The position numbers were made by a program, and so were the translations under genes. This document shows positions 48,141 to 59,839 of a stretch of 64,000 nucleotides of DNA, piece after piece. The notes under the pieces are model-generated. The model did no database searches. It worked only from the letters and a program-made list of their open reading frames with translations, and was not told where the DNA came from. Every line of letters begins with the position of its first letter. The first letter of the stretch is position 1. Origin of the DNA: Turbatrix aceti. Its lineage: Eukaryota > Nematoda > Chromadorea > Rhabditida > Panagrolaimidae. Where the stretch lies: positions 7,139,246-7,203,245 of the forward strand of contig OZ017770.1 in NCBI GenBank assembly GCA_963969345.1, given 5' to 3'.

Positions 48141-49172
48141 TCACTCCGTGGGTTCGAGCTTAGGCACGAGGAAGAATGCCACGCCGTCGTTGTCCAGGCA
48201 GTACTTGTGCAGGGCTGGGACATTCATGCCGTGGGCGCCAAGCTTTTCTTCAATAAACTCCACGTCTAGGTTGAGTAGGCTGAAAAACTTCGAAGCGCCA
48301 ACATTTGTAAATCCCGAATTGTAGACGTAATCGTCGATGACGGAGCCAAGGATCAAATAACCCCCGGGTTTAACGAGGGTGATCTATAAAAATGACTGCG
48401 ACATTTAACAAAATCCGGAAATATGTCCCAGACAACTTACGATGCGACTCAAGCACCTGTCGTACTCTTCGTGTGTCGCACATGCCGATTCGAGGCAAAA
48501 CACGGAAATAACGACATCAAACTGAGCGTCGACGGGTGGTTTATCATCGTTTCGGAGAAGCAGGATGCCATCGGTGTGAACATCTGCTTTGTAAATTCCA
48601 CCTTTCATGACGGTTGTTCTGGCTTTCGCCTCGATAGCATCAACATCTTTTTCGCATGCAATTTGAGTTCCTTCGGTTCTGAAAAAAAATTACACTGGGG
48701 TTAAACCCGTATTTCGTAACAAAAAAAATCACCTTGCAATTACTCGAATTGTTTTTTCCCAGTTGAAAGCGGTTTTCTCGTCTAGCCAGTCGTCAAGGAT
48801 TTCGAGACTTTTGTCAACGTAATCTGTCAAGTAGACACGTTCAACGACATCACGGAAGCACAAGGCCGAGTAAACAGTTGGTCCGGCACCGATATCAATG
48901 AGCGATACCCGTTTTTCTTTCGGTAGGCGAGAAGCAATGAGATGAGCATACATGGGCAGTGCAAAGAGGGAAAGTCTTGTACCATCGTCAAGTGCCTTAC
49001 TGAAAAAAAGAGATTTATTTCATCGTTTTGATAAAAATGGAAAAGCTCGATTGATCCCTGGATTTTTTACTGTCACCTACCTACTGTAATAATACTGCAA
49101 GTATGCCTCAGGATCGAATTCCGAAGTGTAATCCGTCGGCGTGAAGATCTTTATTGTGGTGTCCTTTGTCAT
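48141..49172 (-). CDS. NNMT/PNMT/TEMT-family SAM-dependent methyltransferase (279 aa)
   Basis: Four exons: 49172-49081, 48999-48733, 48678-48441 and 48383-48141; 280 codons. Family landmarks are FDPEAYLQYYY near the N-terminus, DGTRLSLFALP, the SAM-binding motif I (SLIDIGAGPTVYSAL), YLTDYVDKSLEILDDWL (acidic loop) and DVVISVFCLESAC, followed by LVKPGGYLILGSV and the C-terminal FFLVPK. This is the nicotinamide/phenylethanolamine/amine N-methyltransferase family, cytosolic enzymes that move a methyl from SAM to an amine. In worms one member (ANMT-1) makes 1-methylnicotinamide and links to NAD and SAM balance. The actual substrate here is not determined by sequence. The ATG follows a TTTTTTTAG acceptor by about 20 nt. 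An alternative first exon with ATG near 49275 is possible. Length matches the family. Confidence 0.88.
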
Positions 49173-49195
49173 GATGATTGCACCCGCAAGTCCCT

Positions 49196-50226
49196 AAAAA
49201 AAGTCTGATTCAAAGTCTGAGATTTTGATAAATAGACACGAGCGCGGTGTGTGAGTGCAGGTACTTTGGTGGCCATTGTTTTAAAGTGACATACTGACCG
49301 ACAGTCGCTTTTCAATGAATGAGCTGAAAGATCAGGGAAATCGCAGAATGACTTCATTTCCAGCCTAGCCTACCAGTTGTAGGCTGTCTTACGTAGTGCT
49401 AGCTGTCCTCAGAGCTTAAGCCAATATCTGCTTACTCTATTCCCTCCTCTTTCTCACTTAACAACTACCGCGTACAACTTTACAGCCCCCAGTCGAGTAT
49501 GAGCCAATAGGTTCTTGATGTGACACGACCAAACCCCCAGTTTCCCCCTTGAACTGTTACTTACACCTTCATTTTTTTGTATCTGATTCAAACTGTTCCG
49601 AACTGTGTGCATTGTTCATTCATTGTGCGGGCAAAGTTTGTCGACTAAAATAAGCAAAACAATTTCTCGGGAGAGGCATGTATCATCGAAGACAGTTTCT
49701 CACTCCTCCTTGCCTTCTCCATTCGAGACTTACAAGGAAGAAACAAAAGATAACAAAAAACAATGCAAACCACAACGCTGGCCGTCTGTCGCGGCCCGTA
49801 ATACTACAACAGCTTTATAAAAAAAAAGAACACATTGCCTTGCCCTTCCAGTTGTTCCAAAATCCGTCGTGCGATAAAACCAATCGGGAACATTAACAAG
49901 ATTGACACAGGACGAAGAATATATCACGCAGTACAATCTGCGTAAAACACCTTTGATTTGCCTTGAATAATTGGCATATCTTGTCCTAGTTTCAATCTCG
50001 TTGTAAATCGATTATGCATTCGACGACCCAAGACATTGTTGAGTCGCACAAAGCGGATGCGGATGTATCATTTATAATTGAGCGAACGCGTGCGCACTTT
50101 CTCTGGTGTGATGTTCGCTCTCGAACATCTTTTTCACTAATCCCTCATTTTCTGATTTATATAAAACGTCTCCGCTTTATTTCAGTTTTCCTACGAGCTG
50201 GGTACCAGATATTCGACTGCCTTAAC
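49196..50226. other. Intergenic, divergent promoter region
   Basis: Between the starts of the methyltransferase (minus) and Flightless-1 (plus). A TTTCAG at 50181-50185 lies 41 nt before the Flightless-1 ATG and is a candidate trans-splice site. No TATA box or RNA gene was recognised. Confidence 0.45.
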
Positions 50227-53200
50227 ATGACAACCGGCGTTTTGCCGTTTGTACGCGGTGTCGACTTTTCACGCAATGATTTTTCGGTGAGTTTTTTTAC
50301 AGCGTCTTTGCTTTTCTTTTGTTTGAGATTGTGTCAGCGAGGAAAAGCTTACAACGACAATGCGTTCGCATTACATACATTCTGACTCATTACAGGGTGA
50401 CAAATTTCCACACGCTGTGGAACAGATGACTCAGATGACATGGCTCAAGCTGAATCGAGCCAAGTTGGACAAGGTGCCGGACGAGCTTTCGAGGCTGCAG
50501 AATTTAGAGCACCTCCAAATGGCACGCAATGACTTGATCAATGTGCACGGTGAACTCTCCGATCTACCACATCTGCGATCGATTATTGTGCGCAATAATA
50601 AGATCAAGACTTCTGGCATACCCACGGATATCTTTCGAATGAAAGATCTCACGACCATCGACTTTAGCAGAAATCAGCTGCGCGACGTTCCGGCAAATAT
50701 GGAATATGCAAAGTTTGCCATCGTGCTCAATCTCAGCTGCAATAACATTGAAAACGTTCCCGTACCGGTAAATTAAAAAAAAATGTCCGTACCACAGACA
50801 CATGACAGCCAAAGTTTTACAGATCTTCAACAATCTGGTGGATTTAATTTTCCTCGATCTCAGCAGTAATAAAATCGATGTTGTGCCACCCCAAATTCGC
50901 AGACTGGTGAATCTGCAGGTGCTCAATCTTTCTAACAATCCTCTTACTCATTATCAGCTCAAGATTTATCCCAGCATGAAACGGTTACGGGTTTTATCGC
51001 TCAAAAACACACGCCGAAACTTGTCCAACTTGCCTGTTGACTGGGACGAACTCGAGAATCTCACCGTGAGTTTTTTTTTTGTTTTAAGAGTTTTGTTGAC
51101 ATAAAAAAAATTGTTTCAGGATTTGGACCTATCTGAAAACGATTTGGAAGGGATGCCAACCAATTTGCATCAGCTGAAAAATCTCCAAAAGCTTGCGTTA
51201 AATGACAACAAGATTTCAAGCATTGAATTTCCCGACAACGGCTTCGAACAATTGCGCACGCTCAATGTCTCTGTCAATGAGCTCACTGAATTCCCAAATG
51301 AAATTGTGCGTTGCACAAAGCTCCAACGGATTTATGCCAGCTACAACAAGCTCGTCTTTGAAGGTTTGTTTGTTTGTGCGTTAAAAAACCCTTTGGTGTC
51401 CAAAACTGTACGAAAAAAAGCGTAATCGTTTGTTTACAACGGTGCCGGGTACCCGAATCTAGACCCCCACTCACAGCTGGTTTTTTATTCTTTTTTTTTT
51501 TTATTTTTGTGTCGGGGCCCAAAAGTCTGCGGAAAATGTTGTAAAGTAGCGCCAAACATTAAAATAATTTTTTTTTTCTTTTTTAGGCGTGCCTGGTGGT
51601 ATCGGGAAGCTCGTCCATCTGGAAGTCCTGTTTTTGTCCTATAACGAGCTACAACTCATACCGGAAGGCATCACGAGATGCGTCAAGCTCAAGAAGTTAA
51701 AATTAGACCATAATGTCCTTATCACACTCCCCGAAGGAATTCACCTGCTTCCTGACCTGAAAGAACTTGATTTGCAAAAGTATGTTTGTTTTCTCAATGC
51801 TCTATTGTCAGGCACGTAAAAAAATGCTATTTCAGCAACGCTGATTTGCACATGCCCCCAAAGCCTTCGGAAAAGCAAAAGGCGCTGGCCTTTTACAATA
51901 TCGACTTTTCGCTGTCGCATCAGGTTTGATTTATTGCAAGCATATCAAGTTTATCAATTTGAACGTACCTTATACCTTACAGATGCATGTGGCGGGACAG
52001 AGCCCCCACTCGTCTGCCAGTTCTGTTCCAAGCAGTTCTTTAAATGCAGTTCAGCGCAAGAAAGATTTCATTCGGAGGAGGAGACATCAAGCAGACCAAG
52101 ATAGCGCGTCTAAAGTCATTCAGGGTATGTCAAAGGTTGCCCGCGATGGAAGGAATAACATCAGCGAAGCTGACGGTCTTCCCGAAACACGCACAGCGGT
52201 TACATGGAAGGTGCGTAGTTTTTGTCATTGCTTTGCTGTGTTTCCGATGGATACCAGTAGCGGTATTGTTTTTAGGACAAAATGGAGAAACAAAAACCCA
52301 AGCTCGACTACACGGTATTTTTCGATGAGGATTTGCGGGAAACCGAGGGTCTATTTATTTGGGAAATCGAAAATTTCAATCCAAAAACCCTCGATCCAGA
52401 CAACCATGGTATCTTCTACGACGGCGATTGCTACCTCGTGCTCAAGACCATCCGTGAGGCTAGCGGCACGATTAATCACATGATTTACTACTGGATTGGC
52501 TCGAAGACAACGCTCGACAAAGGAATGTGCGCTGCAGTGCATGCTGTCAACCTGAGAAATTTTCTTGGTGCATCGTGCAGGTAACTTTAGTACCTGTGAT
52601 TGCCTGGCTTTTATCAGTTATTATTGCAGAACGGTCCGCGAGGAAATGCTGGATGAGTCAGACGAATTTCTTGCACTTTTCGCCAACGGAATTACGATCT
52701 ATCAAGGCGCTCAGACCCAGTCTGGCTTCTATACAGTCGAAAAAGCAGAATTCAAAACAAGACTGTATCGGGCTGTTGTGGAGGGCCCGCAAGTTTCACT
52801 TGAGCTCATTTCGTTGTCCGTTGATTCGCTCGATCCTCGATTCGTCTTTCTGCTGGATGCTAACGATGAGATCTGGGTGTGGAGTGGTATTGGCTCGAGG
52901 ATCACCATCGCCAACAAGGTGCGCCTCTTCGCAGTTACCCTCAACAAGCGAGATCGAAAGGGAAAAGCTGAAATTGAGACCTGCAACCAGCGTCGAGTGC
53001 CTCCTGAATTCTGGATCAAGTTCCATGGCTCTCCGGATCCTCCGACAAAGCCCATTGTCGAGCACCCGCCCAACGACTTTGGTGCCACGCGCAAGAAGTT
53101 GTACGTCGTCAAAATTGGCATGGGTTTCATCGAGCTTCCACAAATCGAGCTGAGGAACGGCATCATCGTCCAGAAAGTTCTGCAAACCAAATGCGTGTAC

Positions 53201-54797
53201 ATCCTGGACTGTGTTACCGAAGTTTTTCTCTGGATGGGTAAAAAAGCGAATCGATTGCTCAAAATGGCGGGATGCGTAAGTTTTTTTATGTTTTTTTTTC
53301 ACGGTCAACTTAAAATTTTTTCTTTAGAAACTGGTCGCCGAAATACATGCAATGATCGACAGACCAGAATATTCGCATGTTTCTCACGAAACCGAGGGTG
53401 AAGAATCGACCATGTTCCGATCCAAATTTGTCGGTTGGGATGACATTGTGCCTTACGACTTTACCATGACCGCAGACTCGGTGCAGCGACGCGGAGCTGA
53501 CGTCAAGGTGATCCTAGAGCGTGACAAGATCAAAACTGACCTGGTTGCGCTCTTCCTCGAACGTCTACCGCCTATGCCTCACGAGGAAGCCGACCAGATG
53601 ATTCAGGAGTGCAATGAGGACCTCGACGTTATCGAACCCTTCGTTCTGGAGGGCAAGAAGTTCATTCGGCTTCCCAAGAACGAATTTGGCATGTTCTACA
53701 CGCAGGACTGCTACGTCTTCCTCTGCAGGTACTACGTGCCGGCTGACGAAAGCGATTACTCCGAAGAGGAGGGCGAAGGTGGCGAGCCTCGACCCAGCGA
53801 GAGCAAACATCCTGCCCCGGAGCCGGCTGATGACTTCAAATGCGTCGTGTACTTCTGGCAGGGCCGCGAAGCCAACAACATGGGCTGGCTTCATTTCACT
53901 TTCAGTCTTCAGAAAAAGTTTGAGGAACTCTTCAAGGACAAACTCGAGGTCGTCAGGATGTACCAGCAACAGGAGAATCACAAATTCCTGTCTCACTTTG
54001 ACAAAAAGTTTGTTATTTTCAAGGGACGAAGAAATCTCAAGAAATCTGGAGGCGCTGACGAAGAAGTGCTTCCCGTGTTCCCGCCAGCACCAGAGCTGTT
54101 CCATCTCCGCGCCAACGGTTCGGCCATCTGTACCCGGACTATCCAAATCGACTGCCGTGCAGATCACCTAAATTCTGGATTTATGTATATTGTTAGACGG
54201 AAGCCTTCCGAAGAAGAGGAAAAGGGCGTCATATACGTCTGGCAGGGCTCAAAGTCCGATTCTTACTACCGCCCTATTGCGAAGGAGGTTTGTGAATCAA
54301 TTTTAAAGTTTATATATATTTTTGGATTTCAGGTTGCGGAGTTAAAGCTGAACAACACCGAAACCTACGACATTCACGTGCTGGATGAGGGCGAAGAACC
54401 AGATGATTTCTGGAACACCCTAGGCGGTAAACGGCCTTACGACACCGAAAACGACTTCATGAACTACACACGCCTCTTCCGATGTACCAACGAAAAAGGC
54501 TACTTTAGCGTGTCCGAGAAAACCGTCGACTTCTGCCAAGACGACCTCGACGACGACGATGTCATGATTGTAGACAACGGGTCTCTGGTCTTCCTCTGGG
54601 TCGGCACTCGTGCCAGCGACGTCGAAGCCAAGCTCGCCTACAAAGCGGCCCAGGTCTACATCGGGCACATGGCGAACAAGCAGCCGGACAAACCACGCAA
54701 GCTTGTGGCATCGCTCAAACACCACGAATCCAAACGGTTTCGACGCTTGTTCCACGGGTGGGGAAGCCACAGACTTGCTGCCGGAAGTGCTTTCTAA
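50227..54797 (+). CDS. fli-1: Flightless-1 (LRR plus gelsolin repeats, 1267 aa)
   Basis: Eleven exons: 50227-50286, 50396-50767, 50823-51065, 51120-51363, 51587-51779, 51836-51923, 51983-52210, 52276-52580, 52630-53275, 53328-54287 and 54333-54797; 1268 codons. It opens with GVLPFVRGVDFSRNDFSG, the Flightless signature. Leucine-rich repeats run to about residue 400 (LEHLQMARNDL, IFLDLSSNKIDVVPPQI, DLDLSENDLEGMP, VLFLSYNELQLIPEG). A linker with QRKKDFIRRRRHQ follows, then six gelsolin-like repeats from about 485 (GLFIWEIENF, FYDGDCYLVLKT, MIYYWIG, YVFLCRY, GVIYVWQG, LVFLWVGTRAS, and terminal PRKLVASLKHHESKRFRRLFHGWG). Flightless-1 binds and remodels actin, interacts with Ras and nuclear receptors, and is needed for muscle organisation and germ-line development in worms. 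An acidic insert (DYSEEEGEGGEP) interrupts the fourth repeat. All introns are GT-AG. Confidence 0.96.
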
Positions 54798-55311
54798 ATT
54801 CAAGTTTTTTGTTTACCTGATTGTGTCATCTTTATGTATTTTGAGACTATTTCTTTGCATTGTATGTTTGTTAACAATCGACGTTGCACATGCACTTTTT
54901 TTGTCGTTTTCTCAGTTTGTGCTAGCAGGTGTTTGACTTGACGTATCCCAAAGTTATCAGATGGTTTTTGAATAATTAAACTACGCAAGTAAATGGATTA
55001 GTTTAATTGACGAAATTTGAGGCAGGCTTCTGCTTTGAATTTAAACGGATGGCGGGGGCAAAGGCTAACAACACGGCTATTCAATCCGGAGACGGAAGAA
55101 GGAGCACGCACGTAATCAGGTATTAGGCCGTGAGCAAACAGACTTTGCACCGTGAAGTAGCGCTAAAAAAAGTTTGAGGCAAGTCTGCCGTTGAACGGTT
55201 ACTTTCCGCATTTCGGGAAGAACGAGCAATACTTGATCCGATCTCGGTGGAAGGCGGAGTCGTTACCCTTTTGTGAGCGGCACGTTGTTTACATCAGCTG
55301 CAAGACGTGAG
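54798..55311. other. Intergenic
   Basis: 3' flank of Flightless-1 and upstream region of the secreted Q/G/Y-rich gene. Nothing recognisable besides the TATA box just downstream. Confidence 0.45.
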
Positions 55312-55318
55312 TATAAAA
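55312..55318 (+). promoter_or_regulatory. TATA box of the secreted Q/G/S/Y-rich gene
   Basis: TATAAAA at 90-96 nt before the start codon. With the DB gene, this is one of two secreted-protein genes in the window with a plain TATA promoter and short leader; the housekeeping genes lack it. Confidence 0.55.
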
Positions 55319-55407
55319 TGGGACCCCACTTACTGAGAAGCGGAAGTCGCTTTGGATAACAAGACCTTTGTGTTGTTTTGATTATTCGCATTCTCAAGAG
55401 CAGCAAC

Positions 55408-56093
55408 ATGTCGTCTTCGTAAGTTTTTGATTGGGGTGCATCAGTCGGATCGAATAACTCGATCGTTTCCAGGTCGAATGTTCTATCTGTGTTCCTGCTT
55501 GCGTTCTTCGCGGTTGCATGCCAAGCGCAGATCGTGAGTTCTTTTCTTGCAACTCAGTCAGAATTTAGACAAAAAAATATTTTTTTTAGAAATTCCCTAG
55601 ACAAGCCGCGGCAAACTACGCCTCAACCGGAGGATGTGGTACGTGTGGATACGGTTCTTCTAGCGGCCAGTACGCTACAGGCACTCAAGGCGGCTACGGC
55701 ACCGCTTACAACCAAAACGCTTACGGCCAACAGTCTCAAAGCCAATACGGCTACCAACAACAACAACAGCAATATCCCAGCTCGGGGCAATACCAGGCTT
55801 ATGGATATGGCAATGTGGGACAAACTTCCCAAGGCTCAGCCTACGCGGGCCAACAACAATACGATTCCCAAAGTCAAGCAACCGGTAGTTATGGTTCCTC
55901 CAGCAGCACTAGCTCGAGCCAGCAGCCGGGCTACCTCCCGAACTACTATGGCGATCAATACACGAACCCTCAAGCAATTCAAGAAACACAAGCTATGAAC
56001 GCGGCTTTCTTCCAGAGCATCGGTGGCGAACCCGTCTACCCCGGAGGCGTGCAGTCGACCTCGACCCAGACCTCCACCTACGGGCGCAAGTGA
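55408..56093 (+). CDS. Secreted Gln/Gly/Ser/Tyr-rich low-complexity protein (191 aa)
   Basis: Three exons: 55408-55418, 55473-55533 and 55590-56093; 192 codons. The first exon codes only for MSS plus two bases, a split often seen in secreted worm proteins. A signal peptide (LSVFLLAFFAVACQAQI) precedes a mature part with a two-cysteine motif (GGCGTCGYG). The rest is dominated by Gln, Gly, Ser and Tyr, with Q6 near the middle, degenerate YGQQ/YG/SQ units and a Ser run (SSSSTSSS). The C-terminal third is less repetitive (PGYLPNYYGDQY, AFFQSIGGEPVYPGG). I do not recognise a family. The composition resembles prion-like domains of RNA-binding proteins, but the signal peptide puts it outside the cell, so a cuticle, glue, silk-like or egg-coat role is possible. 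It converges on the nicotinic-channel gene (81 nt apart). Confidence 0.75.
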
Positions 56094-56174
56094 TCGAAAA
56101 AAACATCGAAACGACGATTTAAAATTTTCGCAAAAACCATTTATTATTCACAGTATGTAATAAAAATGATTCTT

Positions 56175-58383
56175 TCATAACCCGATATCAAAAATACGGT
56201 CGTAGAATGCAAGGAGGGCAAAAAAGAGGAACGTTATCATGCAAAAGATAAACAAAAGACAACGATCAATGACGTTCGCAAGAAACTCCCATTCGAGTGC
56301 GCAGCGCCTCATCATTTTCTGTTTTTTCATGTTGCGGTCGTTTGCCTGCGTACCGACAAGGAAATCAGCAACGCTCTGCAGGGTTTCGCGTCTTCGACGA
56401 TCGTGTCTGGCTTTCAAGCGCATTGTTTTGTCGTATCGCTTCGTTATGGCCGCAAGCTTCCTTTCGTAGTCATAATTACTCTTGTTCGATGACGTGGATG
56501 AAAATTGGAATTTAAAAGCATTGACCTAAAATTTTTTTAAAATTGATTTTTTATTTTTGCTTTGACTTACGATTTCCTGTTCTTCTTTTGCAATGTCTTC
56601 GAACGTCATACGTGTCTCCGATACGATGCCGTATTCCGTCCAGATATCGACCAATGCCAGAGGGGGTTCTAATATCAAGAAAGACACAAATTTGTTGTAG
56701 ATAAGCCTTCTGATGCAGCCAGGCACCGGTATCATGTGCGCCTTTTGACTGTGGATAAACAGAACAATGGTTGCTAATAAAGTACCAAAAACAATTGCAC
56801 AGATTATTCCGAGGTAATACCATCCTAAAAAATGGTACGTTTTTTTTTTTTTTTGCGGGAGCGCTTACCCATCAGGGGAACGTAGTTGGAAGTACTGGGC
56901 ATAGAACTGCAGATCATCAGCATCATGATCAGCAAAGTCAAAAGCGTATTGATACCTGCAAGCAGTGATTGCAATTATATTTTTTTACATCATTGCAAAA
57001 CTTTTATTATGAAAAATAACACATGTTTATTTTTATAAAAATTTGACTTTTCCTTTTTTTTTTGTCATTTTTGGTCTTTTTGGTAAAAAAAGCTAACGAA
57101 CGCCTACGGAAAAAACGCACTAACCCAAATAGAGCTTTTCATCTCGTTCGGATGAAGAGGACGACGGTGTGAAAAAGCCAGTCACAGCAACAATTGTAAT
57201 AATAGATGTTGGAATGACCAAGTTGATAATGTAGTAGAGAGGCTTTCGTCGAATAACCAAGTGGGCGTACAACATCACCCATGGATTCTTGCAACACTTG
57301 TAATATTGTTCTTTCCTTTGGAAATCAAAGCTCAGAATGTCCCATTCCTCGTTTTGGGCAAAGTTTTGCAAGTTGACCTTGTCGACTGCAAAGTGATAAT
57401 CAAGCGAGCCTTTGTCATGAGTCCAAGAAGAAATCACAAAACTACAGTTCTAAAATTAAAACACAATTATTAAATACAAAATGAAAATGATGCCTTTCCT
57501 GTTGATCATAGGGAAAGTTGCGGACATTCAGCCGACAACTCAGGGTGTAAATCGCGGGAAACATGAGGCGTACCGACGCTCCCCGACTGTCATTTCTCCA
57601 ATAACCGGTCGTCAGAATCACATTCATCATCGCTTCCGTTCGTTTTTGCTCCAGGCTTTCACTGTTGTATAAATACGTGTCCGGGATAAAAATTTCGTCG
57701 TAGGGCATGATGCTTTTATTTATCATGCCGTAGTCGTGGGGATTCCAGTCAGCAAATTCATCATACCAGTCTTGAACCATCCAGACGTTGACTACGATGC
57801 TCTGTGATCTTTCGTTCTGCGAAGAACAAAATTGGTTAAAAAAATAAAGAAAACAAACAAAAAAATACGTACAACTTCTAAAATCTGATAAAGACTCATG
57901 CTGACATTGATCCTTGTCGGCGACAAGAAATCTTTTCTGGGATGAACGTTTTTTTCGTAGTAATCAGGATCGAGAAGATCCTCGACAAGGCGTCGATGTG
58001 GCGTGACTGTTTCGAATTCATTTAAGTCGGGATATTCCAAGGATGAACGTTCTAAAGAAAAACCTTAGTAAATACCCCTGAAGTGTTACAAAAAAAAGCC
58101 TACCTTTAAGGGACTGATTCTGTACCTGTTTTGAGCCCTTGCCGCCAGGTATAATCGATCTCCAGTGCCTCGTATCGCTGAAGTTGTTCTTAATCGACGG
58201 TAGTTCGCTCTGTAACGCACGCGTTCCCCAGCTTACCGTTGTGCTTCCGATTTCCTTCAATTTCCCAAATTTTTCATACTCCTTCACCCAAATCGGGGAC
58301 GGTAAAGTGCCCGTTTCATTTCCACCTATGGTATGTCCGGAAATCAATACAATTATAGGTCCCAGAAAAAACAACATCTTCAT
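56175..58383 (-). CDS. Nicotinic-type cys-loop channel subunit, alpha-like (597 aa)
   Basis: Seven exons: 58383-58104, 58051-57873, 57816-57499, 57449-57125, 56955-56869, 56824-56571 and 56525-56175; 598 codons. A signal peptide (MLFFLGPIIVLISG) and ~75 unconserved residues precede the ligand-binding domain. It has WNPHDYGMINKSIMPYDEI, a 13-residue Cys-loop (CRLNVRNFPYDQQNC), SSWTHDKGSLDYH and vicinal cysteines in loop C (YYKCCKNPW), the alpha-subunit mark. M1 is YYIINLVIPTSIITIVAV; M2 follows SERDEK, whose Glu at -1' fits a cation pore. M3 is LGIICAIVFGTLLATIVLF; M4 ends the protein (LLFIFCMITFLFFALLAFY). It acts at synapses or muscle membranes as an acetylcholine-like or other small-amine-gated channel; the nematode subgroup is unresolved. 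Intron 3 (57450-57498) starts with GA instead of GT (CAG|GAAAGG). An acceptor sits 24 nt before the ATG. Confidence 0.92.
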
Positions 58384-58409
58384 TGCTCTACGCCATTCCT
58401 GAATTGTCT

Positions 58410-59398
58410 GAAACGGAAAAAATAACAATTGACAAAAAAAAGAGAACGCATCAGTGATGTCAGCGTTGACAAAGGCAACAAAAATCGTCCGCGTCTTTAA
58501 AAAAAGGGGCAACAAACATGAAGCGGTTACATACGTTATATCAAACAAATATAACCTTTTTTCTTGTCAAATCCGTCCAAAACTCGGAACGCCCAATTTT
58601 AAAAACGTTTGAAAACATTACAACAAAAAATAATGGTTTAGAAGAGTCGAGACTGATTCAATATTGATGTCTGACTTGAGCGACCACATTTGATAAATTT
58701 CCGAAAAAAATGCAATACATGAACGCAATTTCCAAGGGTGAAAACTTCGGTTGCATAGTTTTTATGGTGAAAGCATAATTGAGAAGGCGCCAATGACGGA
58801 CGCTTCATTGCTGGCCGCCAAACAATACAGACTTCCTCACAGGGCATTCTTTTCTAAATAATCTGTTATCTATTCAGGCGTACCGTTGGTACGTTCTCAA
58901 TTGGGCCAATGAATATGCGTGGTAGTCATTGTTATTAAATTCTATTGAACAGGGATAACTTATTGAGTTTGGCTGTTATTTTTAATCCCCAAGGTGGGAG
59001 GGCAAATCATATGTAAAAACGTTCATGGGCAAAAAAGTCCATCAAGTTTTTTGGCGACTTGAAAAAAGCGAAAAAAATTAACCACAGCCCATTAGTCTTT
59101 CCAAATTTGGTTAGTAACTGCTTTTCGTGTATGTATTTTTAACAGTGATGAGCAATAACCAAAAAATGTTCCAATGTTGTAAGATGGCAACAAGGCGAAA
59201 ATGAAACAACCACGCAGATGGCACACACATGTAGCACAACTGTTCTTCGTTAAATTTCAAATTGAAACATCAACATATAATTGAAATTCTGCGAACATTC
59301 ATAAAAAGTAGTTCATAGGTTAAATCGACAAAAAAACTATATTTCATTCAATATTTTATTTTCAAATAAAAACACAGTTCGAGACAAGACAGTGGTAA
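58410..59398. other. Intergenic, AT-rich
   Basis: Between the channel start and the 3' end of the NMNAT region. An AATAAA-type signal on the minus strand lies near 59354-59370. No other feature is supported. Confidence 0.45.
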
Positions 59399-59839
59399 TT
59401 ACACAGTGGTCTCAGGAGTGTCCAGGAGATTATGTTCCTCAAAAGTGAATGATATAATTGAACTGGCACGTGCGTTTTTGGAGGAAGCAGCCACTGAAAG
59501 GCTTGGCGACGCCGATTTTTCAACGGAACCAAGCGTTCTGTGGCGTTGCTTTTTATGGGGCCTTGGCGGCACTTTATGTTCTTTATTCTCTGCAATTTTG
59601 TCTGAATATTTTTTCAACAATCAACGAAATGCTTTTAAAGGCGCACCCGGTGAAAAAATATCTAGCGAGCCGTAACAAGAAGTGCTTGGACTTGGCGGGA
59701 TGCTTGCGTAGGTAGAATTTCCAAAGAAAACTCCGCTGGAACAAGGAGGAACTGATTTGCGTTCACCGTCTTGCACGTAGCCCTGCAAATAACTCCATGA
59801 GGTGTAAAATAAATGAAATACCTGCATTTTGATACGCTT
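59399..59839 (-). other. Possible 3' exons or 3' UTR of the NMNAT gene
   Basis: After the NMNAT stop (59840) the same reading frame continues, apart from the stop codon, to a donor after ATG CAG, joins a short exon (GYVQD) at about 59778, and then a 73-codon frame (59620-59399) with Ser/Lys-rich text (KVPPRPHKKQRHR, ASPSLSVAASS). A poly(A)-type signal follows. This may be spliced 3' UTR, an alternative C-terminus or a stop-codon readthrough extension. Protein evidence is absent. Confidence 0.3.

Noticed and set aside
53565..54167. 200-codon minus-strand and 185-codon plus-strand frames inside Flightless-1
   Set aside because: Shadows of exon 10, which encodes clear gelsolin repeats.
57450..57477. 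A 28-nt GT-AG intron (GTATTT...TTTTAG) in the nicotinic gene instead of GA-AG
   Set aside because: Shorter than any other intron seen and would insert seven residues into the fixed-length Cys-loop.
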